From the NCBI GenBank assembly GCA_026770025.1, contig JAMXDE010000005.1, forward strand, positions 62,001-126,000: a stretch of DNA of 64,000 nt. The letters are read 5' to 3'. The notes below the pieces were generated by a model that saw nothing but the letters and a program-made list of their open reading frames with translations, had not been told where the DNA came from and did no database searches. Shown here in pieces: positions 22,735 through 35,519 of the stretch. The stretch comes from Craspedostauros australis (taxonomy: Eukaryota > Bacillariophyta > Bacillariophyceae > Mastogloiales > Achnanthaceae). The translations under genes and the position numbers were made by a program. Each line of letters opens with the position of its first letter. Position 1 is the first letter of the stretch.

Positions 22735-25439
22735 ATGAGCATGAGCACGAGCATGGACACGATGGAACCGGGCGGATCAGTCCCATCGGGTGTTGTCATC
22801 CCGTGGTTGGTGGAGAATGCAAGCACCAACGCGGAGCTTGCCGTTCTCACGAACATCAACCGTGAATGGCGCAGTTGTGTGGCAACGGTGCTCGTCGAGA
22901 ACGCGGCAAGCGCAAAGGCGAGGGCAGCCAGCGCTGCGGAGAAGTCGTCCCCATCGAAGCAACGCAAGCGTTCCAGACGAAGGCCGATGCTGCTCCTGCC
23001 GTCCTTGATCGCCTCGATTGTCGACGAAGGAATGGCAGGCACGGAAACGAAATCAAAGATGCCTCCAAACAAGCACCACACCTTTTGTCTGTCTTGGTTT
23101 CATCCTGACGGGATACGGCTCAAGCCGGTTGCGTTGGATCGGTACGACGATGTCCCGGGTGGGGACGAGATCCCACCACCCCAGAGGCATTCTAACTCGC
23201 CCCCGACAAACACTGCCGATCCAATACCGACAATTTCGCTGGTGGAGATCGCGCGCAGCGTGCAAGATTCCTCATCGCATGCATTGTGCATGTATCAGTG
23301 GGACAGCTACACGAAGGCAGCGGATGTTCTCGCACCCTTTGGCTACACCGAGGCGTTCGTCGAAGTGCGTTCATTCATGCAAGCATGCATACAGGCATGC
23401 TTGCTTGCTCGTGTGATTGGGGCAGACCTGTATTCTGTATTCTTCGGAACGGCATCATCTTGTGTTGATTCAGATGGAGATGGCGTGGCATGGGCCCGCA
23501 TCGAGTTGTTGCGGAGTACGCGCTGGCCTTTCTTTTGTTGTGCACTTCGTATGGCATCACATGTTTTCAAATGCTCCTGACATGCAGTTCTGCTGCTCGT
23601 GAGTAACTTGAAGTCTAACCCCATTTCTTGGCGAACTCTTACTCTCACACTCTACGCACATCACATCGTACGGATCAATCGACGAATGCATCGACGCACG
23701 ACACGTTCGTGAATGGCACTCCCGAAACGCATATGTGGCGATTTCGGAAATGAATGAATTATTGAATTATCAATGAACTCGCGATCACATTATCGCGACA
23801 GAGCATCATCGCGCTGTGCCAGCAAAAGTTAAAGCAATCAGCCAGTGGTGGTCAGCAGCAAGAGCAGCAAGCTCTGAAGGACGAGAAGGAGCAACAGGAA
23901 CAGGAACAGGCGAAGGAGCAGGCACAGGAACAGGCACAGGAACAGCAGATACGGAATGAATCCGATCCGCAAGCAACCAATGGAATCGAAACGACGATAG
24001 CTGTGCGAGGAGCAGCATTTGCTCGGCCGGAGGGTTACTGCTTCTGCTGGGATACTGATTCCTTGCTGAGCACGCGCGATGAGCGCAGCAACGCTGACAG
24101 CCCCACCCGCAAACAGCTGTTCGAGCGACGGCGGCTGGTACGCCGATGCGAGGTGCAACGAGAGGTCCTTCCGAGGGTCATACTCACAAACCCATACCGA
24201 CGCCAGCTCATCGGGTACAGGCCTGGCGAAGAGCAGGTGCAGACCTCGCCGCCATGGCATGATACGAACAAGGAGAATGTGTGCATCCAATTCCTTGACG
24301 CGAACTGCAAGCACGCGGTGAGGCTGATCACGCTGCCCTTTGCCTGCGGACCGATCGCTACGCCCATCACAGTATTCTGCGTGGGGATTGCCACGGAGGA
24401 TGGCTGCTTCTTCTCCAGCCTCAACCACAGCTTCGAATTTGGACACATGCACCCGTCGAGCAGGTTGGACACTTCCACCGAGCGCAGCGGGGTCTGCATG
24501 TGCACGGAGGACTGCAGGTACTACAATTACAATCCAGGCGCCGAGAGGAGCGATCATAATGACACGAACGAGGAAGCGCAAAACTCCGAGCAATATGATG
24601 ATGACTGCAGCGATAACAACGAGGAGGAGGAGGAGGATCACTCTCACGACCACGCCAACGTGCAGCAGCAAAGATGGCCGTTGCCAGTCTCGCTATCGGA
24701 CGACAGCAGCTTGGATAAGTGTTTGGACGATGACATCGCGCTGTCGTGCACCTGCCAATTCAAGCACGCTAAGAATTGGGGCGAGGATGACAGCACCAGC
24801 AACGAAGACGACAACCTGGAGGGCCGTACTGTTCATCGTGGGTACCGCGGCCCTGGCTCCTGGCATTGCTACACGATCGTCTACGACGGTGCAGACAGCA
24901 TGATCCGAATCGACGGCGTGACGGAGAAGTTGCGATCGGAACGGCCAAGTACCAAAGCCGCCTGGAATAATGCACCGCCCGGCACCGAGGTTGTGAACGT
25001 GCCACCGACCTTGGACGGGTTCACGATCGGCTCTGATCACACCTTCAACATGTCCCTGTGCTTCGGGCAAGGCTCGGATGGGGAAGGCGAAGGTGCCATG
25101 TCTGAGATGGTCGCCTTCAAGGGACGTTTGAGCATGGAGGACATGGAGGTGATGGAGCGCCATTTGATGAAGAAGCATGACATCTGCCCGCCCGAACCAG
25201 GCACGGATTCCAAGCAACTGGTGCATGAAGACCAACTCTCAAAGTATGCCCACTACCTCCTCTCCCATCCGCCGCAGCACAAACACAAGCCCGCCGAGAG
25301 CACGAAGACGATCCCGCTGCGATACCTCGCCCGCAACAGTTTGGTTGCATGGAAGCAGTACAATCCTGTGACTGGGGACTTCAAGAAGATCCAGAAAATC
25401 GGTGTCAGGCGCTACCATGCCAGCTCGAGCGATTGGTAG
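22735..25439 (+). CDS. Two-exon protein with concanavalin/LamG-like domain, function unknown
   Basis: My model joins 22735-23364 to 23802-25439, giving 755 residues; both boundaries are phase 0 (GAA|GTGCGT and CGACAG|AGC). The join produces a continuous helix, FVESIIALCQQKLKQ. The N-terminus has several clustered ATGs and then IPWLVENASTNAELAVL and NINREWRSCV, an F-box-like helical pattern. A Gln/Glu-rich linker and an acidic loop follow. The C-terminal part contains GSWHCYTIVYDGADSMIRIDG and LDGFTIGSD, which resemble strands of a concanavalin A/LamG jelly roll. I do not assign a function. The intron is 437 bases and holds a perfect 10-bp hairpin. The start and acceptor could shift by a few codons. 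Confidence 0.6.
23379..23404. repeat. Perfect 10-bp inverted repeat inside the intron
   Basis: GCAAGCATGC (23379-23388) and GCATGCTTGC (23395-23404) are separated by six bases. Confidence 0.8.
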
Positions 25440-26933
25440 GCAGATAGAGTATTATTATACTCATAGTATAGCACGAGACCGGTCAACGTGACGGTATTGA
25501 GTGTCATCCGGAGAAGGTGCGAACTTGGCATCAGCCCAACCGGTCAACAGTCTGGAGTCTCTAGCTGGTGTCATCAACAACAGAGACGGAGCCGCGGAAT
25601 CCACGTCTCCGAGAGGGTGAGTTGCGTTTGGCTGCTCTCTGGAGACGGCCCACGTCGTCGCTGCTACCACGACGCGGCACAGAACTGGAACGCTTGGACA
25701 CTTGGGCAGTTGAACCTTGAGCCGTACCGCACATCCGAGTATGAGAACGAGAAAGAGATCTTTCGGAAGCACATTGGGATCGCCCAGCAAAGACTTCCGG
25801 GCCACGGCAATGACTGTGCTCTCGCGTGTCGCTCGTGTCGCTCGTTGTACTCGAAGTCCAGAGGCATTGCCACAGGTTGTACCAGCGTGCCACGACTAAT
25901 CCTGGAGAACAGAGCGCAGAAGAGCACACTGTGGTGTCGTCCTTGTTTAGTAGCCCGCAGCAGCGTGGAATAAAGAGTATCGAGAGTTGTATTTGTGTTG
26001 GAGCTTCAGGGTATGCTCCTCCATTCCCTCAACATTTGCAACAGCCCCGCTGGACGCGTTGTTCGTGTGAGTAATCAAGAGGAGACACTTTATCCACGCT
26101 ATCAGCGCCACTCCTAATCACAGGTGGCGTCATCCTCAGGGATATAATACCTACGTTCAACAACGGTTTGGTGATGAGCGAAGAGACTCATTAAGGAGAT
26201 GGCTGTGGCGATCCTCTTATTCTGCTCTGATGTAGAATACCATGCTCTGCCTGAATGTAGAGTAGAGTATGCACGTACGATGCACACAATATCCGCTCTT
26301 GTGTCACATAGTAAGAGTCATCCACTCCTCAATGACGCGGTTCCTGGTCATGTGGAGAGAACGGATTCTCTCCGAATGAACAAAGAGCGTTTAGCAACAT
26401 GACAGCGAATCAATCCCAAGGGACAACCGAGCGACTCCCATTTCAGCGAGAGGTCATGACCACAAAGGGTCAATGTTTGCTTCGTCCTCGTGCCGCCGCT
26501 TGTTCGATGCGCCGATACTTCGCACTAAACGCTCTTTCGGAGTTGGCTCAGCTCAATAAGAGTCTGTATTACAAGAGAATACCATTCTGCACTACTCTAT
26601 TCTCCAGTATCGTTTCCCATACTCAGGATGACAAACAACAGGCATCAATCACTTTCATCGCCTGCGGTAAGACGATGCAACCGGAGGAACTCATAGTTGT
26701 ACGCGTACGAGCAGCTCGTACTGTACCCTGCAAGCTCACCAACCCACCGTCTCATCGAAGGCACCTGTCATGTTCGTACGAATACTTGTGAGACTTTTGC
26801 TTCAAGTTTCCCCAATCGAGAATCTGCGTTCTATGACAAGCTTAGAGTAGTACGCGCTATGCTCCACCATACTCCATTTCGTTGGTGTCTCCGCTTGGCC
26901 TCATCCATGCTTGCGTCGAAGAGCATTGCCGCA
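25440..26933. other. Intergenic region, nothing secure
   Basis: A plus-strand frame at about 25610-25870 has a stretch of fairly protein-like sequence (QNWNAWTLGQLNLEPYRTSE) but no start, splice partner or known family. The rest is spacer sequence with scattered TACTC/GAGTA motifs. Confidence 0.4.
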
Positions 26934-27791
26934 TCATGGTCGCACCATCAGAGAATCCCCCGATCTCGTTGCGGTGGGCGCTGCTTGCGTCGAGTCACTC
27001 GCTGTCGAAGGGACTCGGGGATCTGCCATGCCTGGTGCTGCTGGCGCCGCGGTGGAAACCTCCAAGGCTTCGTCGACCAGATGGGACAGCTTCGGGCTTG
27101 ACGGAGGCTGCTGGTGATGCGCGAGCAACGAAGCACGGCGATGTTGGTGATTCTGGTTCTGCTCGAAGCCGTGATCGGTATTGTGAAGACCACCGCTGCT
27201 GCAATGGCTGTTGTTCGTGGTGCCGTGATGGCCTTGGGGGCCTTCGCCGTGCTGCCGCTGTCTGTGATACTCGGTCGAATACTCCACGATGGTTTGGCGA
27301 ATGGAGGTGACGGCTGTGGCCACCATCATGGACTGGCACTTCGAACCGCGACGGTGGTACCGTCGTCGTTTGTTGGTGCACTGCAGAGCTGACGTCGGCG
27401 ATTGCGAAACGACCGGCTCCGAGGTGGTGGCATCTGTCGGCGAGACAGGTGGGGCCGTCTGCGCATGCAGCGAGAATCCCCCTGCAGCCACAGATGCTGG
27501 CTGATCGAGGTCCTGCGACTGAGCCTTGCGCTTGCAGGGGAAGCCTGCTGGCGCCGATGGCAATCTCGTCGCGAGCGTGGCTTTGACAGCGTGGTGCGTG
27601 TTGACTGGGGAAGCGGGCTTCGTCATGGCGATGTTTGCGATGTTAGCGATGGTGGGGGTGGTTGATGGTGCGTTGGCTGCGATTGCTGTTGGCAGCGGCG
27701 ATGATGGTGGTGACACGGTTGGGAGGGACTTGGCGTGGGGCTGCTGCTGGGCTTTGAGGGCGGTCATGTCTGTTTCGGTTGAAGGAGGCAC
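26934..27791 (-). CDS. Low-complexity, probably nuclear protein of unknown function
   Basis: A 285-residue intronless frame on the minus strand. It is rich in Ala, Thr, Pro, Ser and Gln, with a basic cluster at about residues 140-150 (NKRRRYHRRGSK) and another basic site (CKRKAQ) near 86. The short segment after the basic cluster, MMVATAVTSIRQTIVEYSTE, is the only part that looks structured. A His/Gln-rich stretch follows. A DNA- or RNA-binding role is conceivable from the basic cluster, but no domain is recognised. Opposite-strand frames over it are GC-rich shadows. Confidence 0.55.
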   Translation of the reverse strand: MPPSTETDMTALKAQQQPHAKSLPTVSPPSSPLPTAIAANAPSTTPTIANIANIAMTKPASPVNTHHAVKATLATRLPSAPAGFPCKRKAQSQDLDQPASVAAGGFSLHAQTAPPVSPTDATTSEPVVSQSPTSALQCTNKRRRYHRRGSKCQSMMVATAVTSIRQTIVEYSTEYHRQRQHGEGPQGHHGTTNNSHCSSGGLHNTDHGFEQNQNHQHRRASLLAHHQQPPSSPKLSHLVDEALEVSTAAPAAPGMADPRVPSTASDSTQAAPTATRSGDSLMVRP

Positions 27792-30700
27792 TGGTAGAGG
27801 TCAAAGTCAAGGTCAAGGTCAAGGCGATCGTTGATGCTTTATGGCTGGTTGCTGACAATGTTGTTGTTTGCGAGATGCCTTGTGTCGTTGTTTCGTTTTC
27901 TCTGTCTGGTCCAACTGGCCGGGATTGTGGGAGTGATCGTTTGGGACAGAGATCGAGTGACTTCGGACATGAGATGTGAGCAGGATGTCTTCTGCACAGC
28001 CACGGGTCTCTGTGGATGGCGGAGAGGAAGACCGGAGGATGGGAACGCACTTGCTGGCGAGTTGGTTGGTTGGTCGGATGGTTGGATGGTTGGTTGGGCG
28101 GCCAGTGGGTTGTTCAATTGGTCAGCCGATTGGTGGCTGGTTGGCCTGGTTGGTCTATCCCAACATCATGTCACCAGCGTTTGTTTGGGTTGTGTTGCTG
28201 GTGCTCAATGACTGCGATTGACATTACTGCTGGCATTTGCCGTCGTTGTTGATGTCTTGGCATTCGTTTATGCACAAACAACGACAGACATGGAAGTGAG
28301 AAACGGTGCTCCGCTGCAGCTCGTCTCGTTGTGTGGTGAACGTTGGGGCGCCTCTCGTGTTTGGGAATGGGAGTCGAGTACTCTAAAAAGTTGTCGTTTT
28401 CGGCTCGATCAACAATTATACTGCCGCTTGCAGCTGTCCGGTTGGGTAGCGTCAATCCACCGATCGTCGCACACGGCTTCACGTGGTTGCGAAACACAAC
28501 GCTTGTCCCGGTGGTGGTCATTCAGACACAATCCGCAAAAAACGCGAACGTAACAGCGGCAATCGTGATGCTGGATCGCCTTCATCCACGGCAATGCCTC
28601 GATAGTCACAACGAACGAGAATGACTTCGTAGTGCGAAACAGCCGATCCAATCTGGCCACTTACCTTGGGCTATTGACATGATGCTTCCATGAGTTACTG
28701 ATCGTAAATACGTTTTTTCGCATACGTCTTGGGCGTATTGGTCTTGTCCCGTCACAAATCAAGACAAAAAGTCGCGACACGAATGACAGCCCAGTGGGGA
28801 CATGAGCTGAGAGCCGCCAACAAGGGAAGGGAAAGCAGAACAGAACGGAGCCCAGCTCAGCGCAACACAGCAAAACAAAGCGCTCTCGCCGTGCATCACG
28901 ATTAGACGTGTGTGGCGCGAGGCACACGGTTACGGATACACAGCGCAACGAGCGATCATCATCTTGCGCGAGATTGTGAAGCGTCGTTTCGGACTCAGTT
29001 GCGCGATACCGTTTGATGGAAGCACAGTAATCTGCATTCCGCGCGCAAAAAAAAAACTGTCGGCTGGAGCTCTCCATCCTGCGAATACGGGCCTCCATGT
29101 CTGATCTTGCTTTATCGCCTTGTCGCCACGCACAAGAGTGGGAGTGCAGTCGCTGACAAAGCAAGGTTGTTGTGCAAGTCGCCACCGCTAGTTCCGCCGC
29201 AGGCATTAGACAGTGACCCGAGAGAGGAAGACATCCTCGAATACATGCGTTCTGCTCTCTTCTCCTCTTGCTGGTCCTCCACTGGTCTTGGTACGGAAGG
29301 CTCCAGAATCCCCGAGACCTGAACATCTTCATCCAGAGTAATGTGTTCGACAACATACATACTCGTACCTTCGAGCACGAGCGGAGGAGCACACCAATAA
29401 ATACGATATCCGAACCAACTACCAATGCCGGCGGGTATGATGTGCCCATCCTATGCTGAACATCCGTGCTCCACAAACCACGAGACTTGGCACAACAGTT
29501 GGGTTCGCACACGGGCATCTCGGGCCCCAGAAGACTACGGCACCTTCGACATTAGATTCGCTTCGTTTCCGCCAAAACAAGAGACTCTCCTGAGCAAGCG
29601 CGCACATAGTCTCCATGACTGCCGCTGAGGTGGTCAATGCGCGATGCAACGCTCCTGCCTCGACTTAGTCTAAGTATCCACTCCAATGTCGATGCCTCGG
29701 CTTTCTGGGTTGGGACCTGGTCGTCAAACGGAGTGATCGCGCCCCTGCCCTGCCTCGGACAAGAGAACTTATCGAAAGCAACAGAGAGACGGCAAGACAT
29801 GACAAGACATGACAAGACAGGATGAGGCAAATGAACACTCCAAAGATGACGCACACGATCGAAAGACGCAATGGATCTGCAGAACCAAGAGGACAATACT
29901 TATACTTGCATACGAATGCGCTCGGGAAGGCACGCGGTCTTCCGCTAACACATGTTGTCCGACTCACCGTCTTGTGACCTTAAACGCGACCGGCGAAGTC
30001 ATAGCGATTGAGCCGTTCACTCGCCGCGAGTTGTCATATTTGTAGCATCTACCATGACTGCTCCGCATGCCGTTTGGGGAGAGTATAGTCTCGTATTCGT
30101 ACGACTACTTGTGTTCGTACTCATGGAGTTCAGCATTTCCCTTTCTCGAATAGGGGACCGAAGGGTTGTGAAAATGTCCCGTCGCCGAGAAGAAGGGCCG
30201 GGATGCGAAAGGAGCATCAACGAAGTCATAGATGCGATCCGCATGTGAGAATTGGTGCATCGAAGGGTATTGCGATTATGGGGGCAGACATCCAATGCTC
30301 TTGCTTCTACCCCGAAGTGGCAGTGGACCTCTCCTGGTCTGGCAGCGAAAACGCATGTGCGGCAGCCACGATACTCCAAGAAGATCCAGCGAGACGACGA
30401 ACCCAAATACTATACATTCCGCCACGCATAGATTGTAGAATACTCGGAATAGTCGGAGCGAATGGTCGCGGCATACACCAACGACGACAGCAAACCGCAC
30501 GAAGGATGGATTCCAAGACAACAGGCATGAAACTCCTCCTTGGTGTTGGCGTACGCTTAGACATCAAAGGAGGTGGCGGCAGGATGAACCTATCTACTCT
30601 GGAGTACCCAACACATTCCTATTCCTTTGCAGCAAAACGGTCTCGCCGGAACAGCAGTGTGCAAGCCTATCCCCTCTTTGAATCCTGGTCCTGTGACGGT

Positions 30701-31309
30701 GGAGGTGTCGGTTGAACGACCACCAACTCGACGATGCGGCAGGGGTGCGGAGCGTGGCATTGGGCATGTGATACCGGCGCAGTAGGTCGTCCTCGCACAC
30801 GGTCGGAGGATTTACGATGCTGTGCTCACCTTCGGATGAAATTGCTGCAACGCGCTGATATCTCTTGATGTCAGCCAGCCAGCAACATCCATACATTCAT
30901 GTTTCTTACTACTCGCATGACACTCGAATGTCACTCGCATGATACGAGTAGAATGAATAATAGAACAGTGCATAGTGTTGTGGCGTACGAGTGATGTATT
31001 CACAGCTGGATGAGTGCGAAAGGATTTACTACTCTACGAGTGTTGTACTAGTCTACGTTTGTCACATGATGTGCGGCAGTGTGCGTCCCCGTTGGGCTGC
31101 TCAAAGTCGGGTTTGCTCTCGGGACAGGAATCTTGCGTGATGGGTCAGAACTCACATGGAGGAACCACGAAATCTCGGCCGTGCACATGCACAACTTGCG
31201 GAACGCAGCATGGGATCTCATCACCCGCTCATACGCAGGAATGCGGTCATCTTCATATATGGAGTACTCAGCAATACTATGCCATGCCATGTTCTAATCG
31301 TGCAGCATC
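27792..31309. other. Long intergenic region
   Basis: Three and a half kilobases without a supported gene. It holds a (GGTCAA)n run at about 27797-27823 and a GGTT/GGAT-rich tract at about 28055-28140. A 285-codon minus frame (29518-28661) was judged non-coding from its composition. Confidence 0.5.
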
Positions 31310-32582
31310 CTACTGTGCCAGGAACATGTACGAATCATCCTGCGGTTGAATGCTTGGAGGTTGATGCCATTCGTTGACGTGTTGCTGTGGCTCTTCGGTA
31401 TGCAGGAGGGTGGCAGCTGAATGGCCAATTGGCGGAATGCGCGCAGCAGCTTGCGCCAAGCCTTCATTCGTGGGATGCCGGCCGAAACGCAGCCGTTCCT
31501 GCACGGCACGTGGTCTCAGGATGGGCGCTGGCGGAGGCTGGCGCATCTTGACATGTTGCAATTCTTGCAGCATCGTGAGATGTTGCCTTTGCGCGGCGAT
31601 CTCTCCAGCTGTCCTTTTGTTCACGTGTGCGGGTCGGATGCGCTGGTCATCGACTTCCTCGTCAACAACATCGTTGGTCTCTTCATCCTCTTCGCTATTG
31701 CGCTCGCCTTCAGCGCTTGCAAACAGCTCCCGGCAATCTGACGACCATGCCTTTGCAATGGTGGTGTTCTACGATCAGTGGTTGTCCCGGTACGGGCACG
31801 AATCCGATGGAGTATGTATGTGTGGATGTATGAATACGTGAGTGTGCGTGTGAATGTACGGTGGTACGTAAAGCGGCAGAACACGAATAGCAAAAGGTAT
31901 TGCACGGGGCAATTGGCGAGAATGTGAGGTTTGTTGACAGCAAGCAATCACAAATCATCCCATCACGGAGATCAACACCGAGAACAACCCAACCCAATTT
32001 AATTCAAATCAAACCAATGTGACGTTGCCAATGCAACAACCAACGTACCCTCAAGGCCCTCTGAGAGGACAGAGTGGTGGCAAGCTGCCTCAACCGGCTG
32101 GCCATGGTTCTTCCTTTCTGCCGTTGCCGTTGCCGCTGCCGCTGCTGCTGCTCTGCTTCGGGTTTTGATGGATCGTTCGGAACTCGACCGTATTGCCTTG
32201 TCACCGAGTCGAGCGCTGAGTATTGGTATGGTATGGGATGTTGCGATGGAGAGGCTTCACGAAGGATGCAAAAGACGAATCAAGGCAAGCAAGATCCAGA
32301 CGGAAGCTGATTTGTATGGTGCTGTGAGCACGAGCACGAGTATGAATGGTGTCGAATGTGGTAGGGTGGTGGAGTGTGGTTTGTGTTGATGCCCGTCTCT
32401 GTTCTGTGTGCACTTCTCAGGATGATGGTCTTCACCTTGGTTGTGCTTCCGTGACGGAACCTTGTGCCATGTTCGCGTTGGTGTCATCGTTGTTCCGGGT
32501 TTTCGATGATGCCTGTTCTGTGACGACACAAGGCGCGTCTGTGTCTGTGTTTGGGATCGAGTTTGGAATGAGCGAGTTGGTC
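31310..32582 (-). CDS. Multi-exon gene of unknown function, 5' end unresolved
   Basis: Three minus-strand segments look like exons. The last, 31750-31310, reads SSDCRELFASAEGERNSEED, an acidic stretch, then AGEIAAQRQHLTMLQELQHV and Pro-rich sequence to a TGA or TAG stop. The middle exon ends at 32049 with a strong donor (GTACGT) in phase 0, matching the acceptor AAAG before 31750. It contains YGRVPNDPSKPEAEQ, an Arg-Gln repeat and MASRLRQLATTLSSQRALR. A third candidate exon, 32582-32436, is flanked by CACAG and GTGAAG and reads Asn/Thr-rich sequence; it would join at AAG|G near 32193 in phase. No ATG was found for the first exon. No family recognised. Confidence 0.42.
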
Positions 32583-33424
32583 CTGTGAGTCAATGCAAGA
32601 CTCGATCATGATTGATATCGACTGGGCAGACCAAGGTTGCTCAATCGTGGTAACAAACGTGGATGGATCAGTTGCCGCTGCCGCCAAATGACCTGAAACG
32701 GATTGTCATGCCGAAGTCTTCTGAATTCGAAATTCTTGGCTCTGCTTTTGTTGTGATGGTGGCACAGAACTAAGGGCGAACGGTCGCATGTCCCGCGCTC
32801 GCCAACACGAGTGAAAAAGGCAGTGCGAGACAAACAAACCGCAATAGCGGCGATGCCGGAGAGGTAAAAAGGGTGGGAGAAGCGAATGTGGTGCCAAAAG
32901 GCCTCTAATTGGAGGGAGACGTGTGTGGGCGGGCGGGCCGGCGAGAAGAATGAGGCACGGGGCGGTCTCTGGATTGTGCAAAAAGACATCACTGCCCACG
33001 CGATTCCAGATGTCCGTCCTCGTTAGTTCACTGGTTGATCGGTTGCCTTCTTCAAATCAGAGCGAGTGAGCGCGAGAGCGGCAAGTGACAGCTTTGTGGC
33101 TCCAAATGGCGAGGAGGGCGCTTCTCTGTGTGGGTGTGGTGTTGTGGAGGCATGTTCGGACATTCAGCTCCTCGTTGAGCTCATCATTCAGCTCCTCGTT
33201 GGATTGACTGCGCGTTGCCGCCATTTTGCTCAGCGCCCAAAACAGTGTCAGCAACACCGGCATCCAAGTCGACGTTGGTGTTGTTGATGGCGACGGACCT
33301 TTTTCCTGCATCCACCGATGGCAAAGTTCACGAGAGAGTGTGCAACAACACAAAGGAGTCAACCGAGAAGCAGAAGAGAAGTAACGTAGCTTTGTGGCAG
33401 ACAATCAACTTGTGAAGGTTCACA

Positions 33425-33472
<48 letters not shown>

Positions 33473-33977
33473 ACTCACATCACATCCACATCGAATTCAA
33501 AGAGAGAGCACGAAAAGAGCGCTACAGTATTCCACGAGTACGAACACGCAGTCTCACATCACGAGCGTTGCGCGAACAGAAGCACCGACACATCTTCAAA
33601 ATCTCAAAGAGGTGCGCGAGAGAGGACGGACCTGCACCAATACATACGCATACTCTCTCATTCATCAGTCCGCATCCATACAAACACCTCTGCCCGCGTC
33701 CCCTGCCAGCGTCATTCCCACGATTGTTCACACCCCAACTCTTTCCACGCTTGTCCAGGCACGGTTGAGTCAACACAACAACATAATACTTGCACTATCT
33801 CGACGCGAGTTCCCCAAACGTTGCTCGATCAGCTTTCATCAGAAGCTTAGAGTTGAGTACTTTACTTGGCCGTCTCTCTTGGAGTACAGTCGACACCATC
33901 GTTTCAGCGCTTGGCTTCCAAACCCAAGCAGTCGTCAACCCAATCGGCTCGACTGTATCAACACACAGATCACAAAA
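32583..33977. other. Intergenic region and leader
   Basis: It may contain further 5' exons of the minus-strand gene at the left. Otherwise it holds the ATC microsatellite and the probable leader of the gene at 33978. The frame upstream of 33978 is open but not protein-like. Confidence 0.45.
33425..33472. repeat. (ATC)n microsatellite
   Basis: About 16 uninterrupted copies of the ATC trinucleotide. Confidence 0.95.
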
Positions 33978-35519
33978 ATGAATCTTGGGACCAGCCACCG
34001 AACTCCGAGAAGAAAGATGAGGAAAACGCCGATCAGAACTCCCGACGCAGCCTTCTTCACGAGGCCAGCCGAGGACAGCGAGAGCGACTCCAGCCTCAGC
34101 TCATCGCTTGAATACAGCCCACCCAGAGTAACGTACACGTCCAGTTTGCTGGATGGCGACGGTGGCGAGAATGATGTGGCTGTCAACAACACCAACAGCA
34201 TCCACAAGGTTAGGGGCAACAGCAACAGCAACAGCGGCAACAACATTAACAGAAGATTCAAGAAGACTGGCCCCAGCAGAAGCAAAGTCAACACCAGAGC
34301 TCAGAGGAGAAGCAAAAGCAAACAGAATGCCAACCGCAATGGTGCTCCGAGCACCGTGTACGTCATCGACGCATCCAAATTGCACAGCGGTGTGAAGGGC
34401 AGCGAGCCCGACAGCAGAATGAGGGCAGCCTCCTGGCTCAATCCGTTGGATGAAGACCGCTCTGATCAGCCAAGCTATGGAGTTTGCACTTCTTCCACAT
34501 CATCCCTGTCATCTTCTTCCTCTTCATCATCTTCCACAGCAGCGGCAGCATCTCCACCACGCGCGAGCGTTGCCGATACCCAGAATGCCACCATCGACAG
34601 CAACACCAACAATGACAACGACAACAGCATCAATGCTTGGCATCAGCAGGCAAGGATATCGTACAAGTCCGTCTCCCCCCTCGGCAGCAACGAAGCTCTC
34701 AACCAGGCCGCGGAATGCTGCGTGCGCTCATCGGCCGGCAACATCGCCATGGGCGCCGATACGCGACTCGTGCGCAATGGCATCATCCATTATCCACCGA
34801 CACAGGAAAAGAATGAGCGATCCAAATCAACGCCACCCTCACACAACAACAACCACAGCAGCACCGACGACCACTATCAGCCCTTCATGAGCGACTTTAT
34901 GAAATTCATGGGATGCAGCAACAACGCGCCCACGCAGCCACAGTCAGATGCAACATCGCAGGTCTTCATGAAACATTGGAATTCGGTCGGCGATGGGATG
35001 AAGCGGAAGATGGACATCCCGTGCGCCACCAAGTTCAGCAGGGTGCCAGGCGCCGATTCCGACGTCTCCATGGCCACGACCACGTTCTCCATCACGGACC
35101 CCCCACGTTCAACGCAGCAAACGGAGACCGCAAAGAAGCAGGACTTTTCGGATGCATTTGCGAAAGGGGAACTGCTGGGATACATCATGGAGTACTTCCA
35201 GTCTCCCAACGATGACGCAGCCCGCGAACTTCGCGACGTTGCGCAAGCCAACGGCATTTCGGTCAGCACCCTCGAGTCCTTTCACGTCACCTTGGGACCC
35301 AACGAGGTTGCACCGCAACTAGACAGGGCATTCCTGCGTCGCCGGCGCTTTCATCACAGGCGTCGTCAGGAGTCGACTGCGCAATCGCAACAAGAGCTGC
35401 AGCATTTCTTTTGCGGCGGCGCACAAGCCTCTTTGCCGTCCGGACTGGGACATTCCGCAAGGATCATCTCCACAATCACCACGTCAACGATGACTGTGTC
35501 CGTGGCGGAGACACGATGA
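33978..35519 (+). CDS. Ser/Asn-rich protein of unknown function
   Basis: The 513-residue protein starts at the ATG at 33978 (context AAAAATG). Residues 1 to about 290 are low complexity: Arg-rich start, then Ser, Asn and Thr runs. A more ordered C-terminal half includes HYQPFMSDFMKFMGC, VFMKHWNSVGDGMKRKMDI, and a helical block GELLGYIMEYFQSPNDDAAR followed by ELRDVAQANGISVSTLESFH. The C-terminal 80 residues carry a cluster of Arg (FLRRRRFHHRRRQ). I do not recognise a family. No signal peptide or membrane helix is present. It lies just left of the tandem duplication and converges with the cyclase gene. Confidence 0.75.
   Translation: MNLGTSHRTPRRKMRKTPIRTPDAAFFTRPAEDSESDSSLSSSLEYSPPRVTYTSSLLDGDGGENDVAVNNTNSIHKVRGNSNSNSGNNINRRFKKTGPSRSKVNTRAQRRSKSKQNANRNGAPSTVYVIDASKLHSGVKGSEPDSRMRAASWLNPLDEDRSDQPSYGVCTSSTSSLSSSSSSSSSTAAAASPPRASVADTQNATIDSNTNNDNDNSINAWHQQARISYKSVSPLGSNEALNQAAECCVRSSAGNIAMGADTRLVRNGIIHYPPTQEKNERSKSTPPSHNNNHSSTDDHYQPFMSDFMKFMGCSNNAPTQPQSDATSQVFMKHWNSVGDGMKRKMDIPCATKFSRVPGADSDVSMATTTFSITDPPRSTQQTETAKKQDFSDAFAKGELLGYIMEYFQSPNDDAARELRDVAQANGISVSTLESFHVTLGPNEVAPQLDRAFLRRRRFHHRRRQESTAQSQQELQHFFCGGAQASLPSGLGHSARIISTITTSTMTVSVAETR

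Noticed and set aside
25488-25973. 161-codon plus-strand frame with a protein-like centre
   Set aside because: Only about 50 residues look coding, and no exon partner was found; left as a possibility in the spacer entry.
28661-29518. 285-codon minus-strand frame
   Set aside because: Irregular composition with many Cys, Arg and Trp, no domain, and a run of eight or more A on the plus strand inside it.
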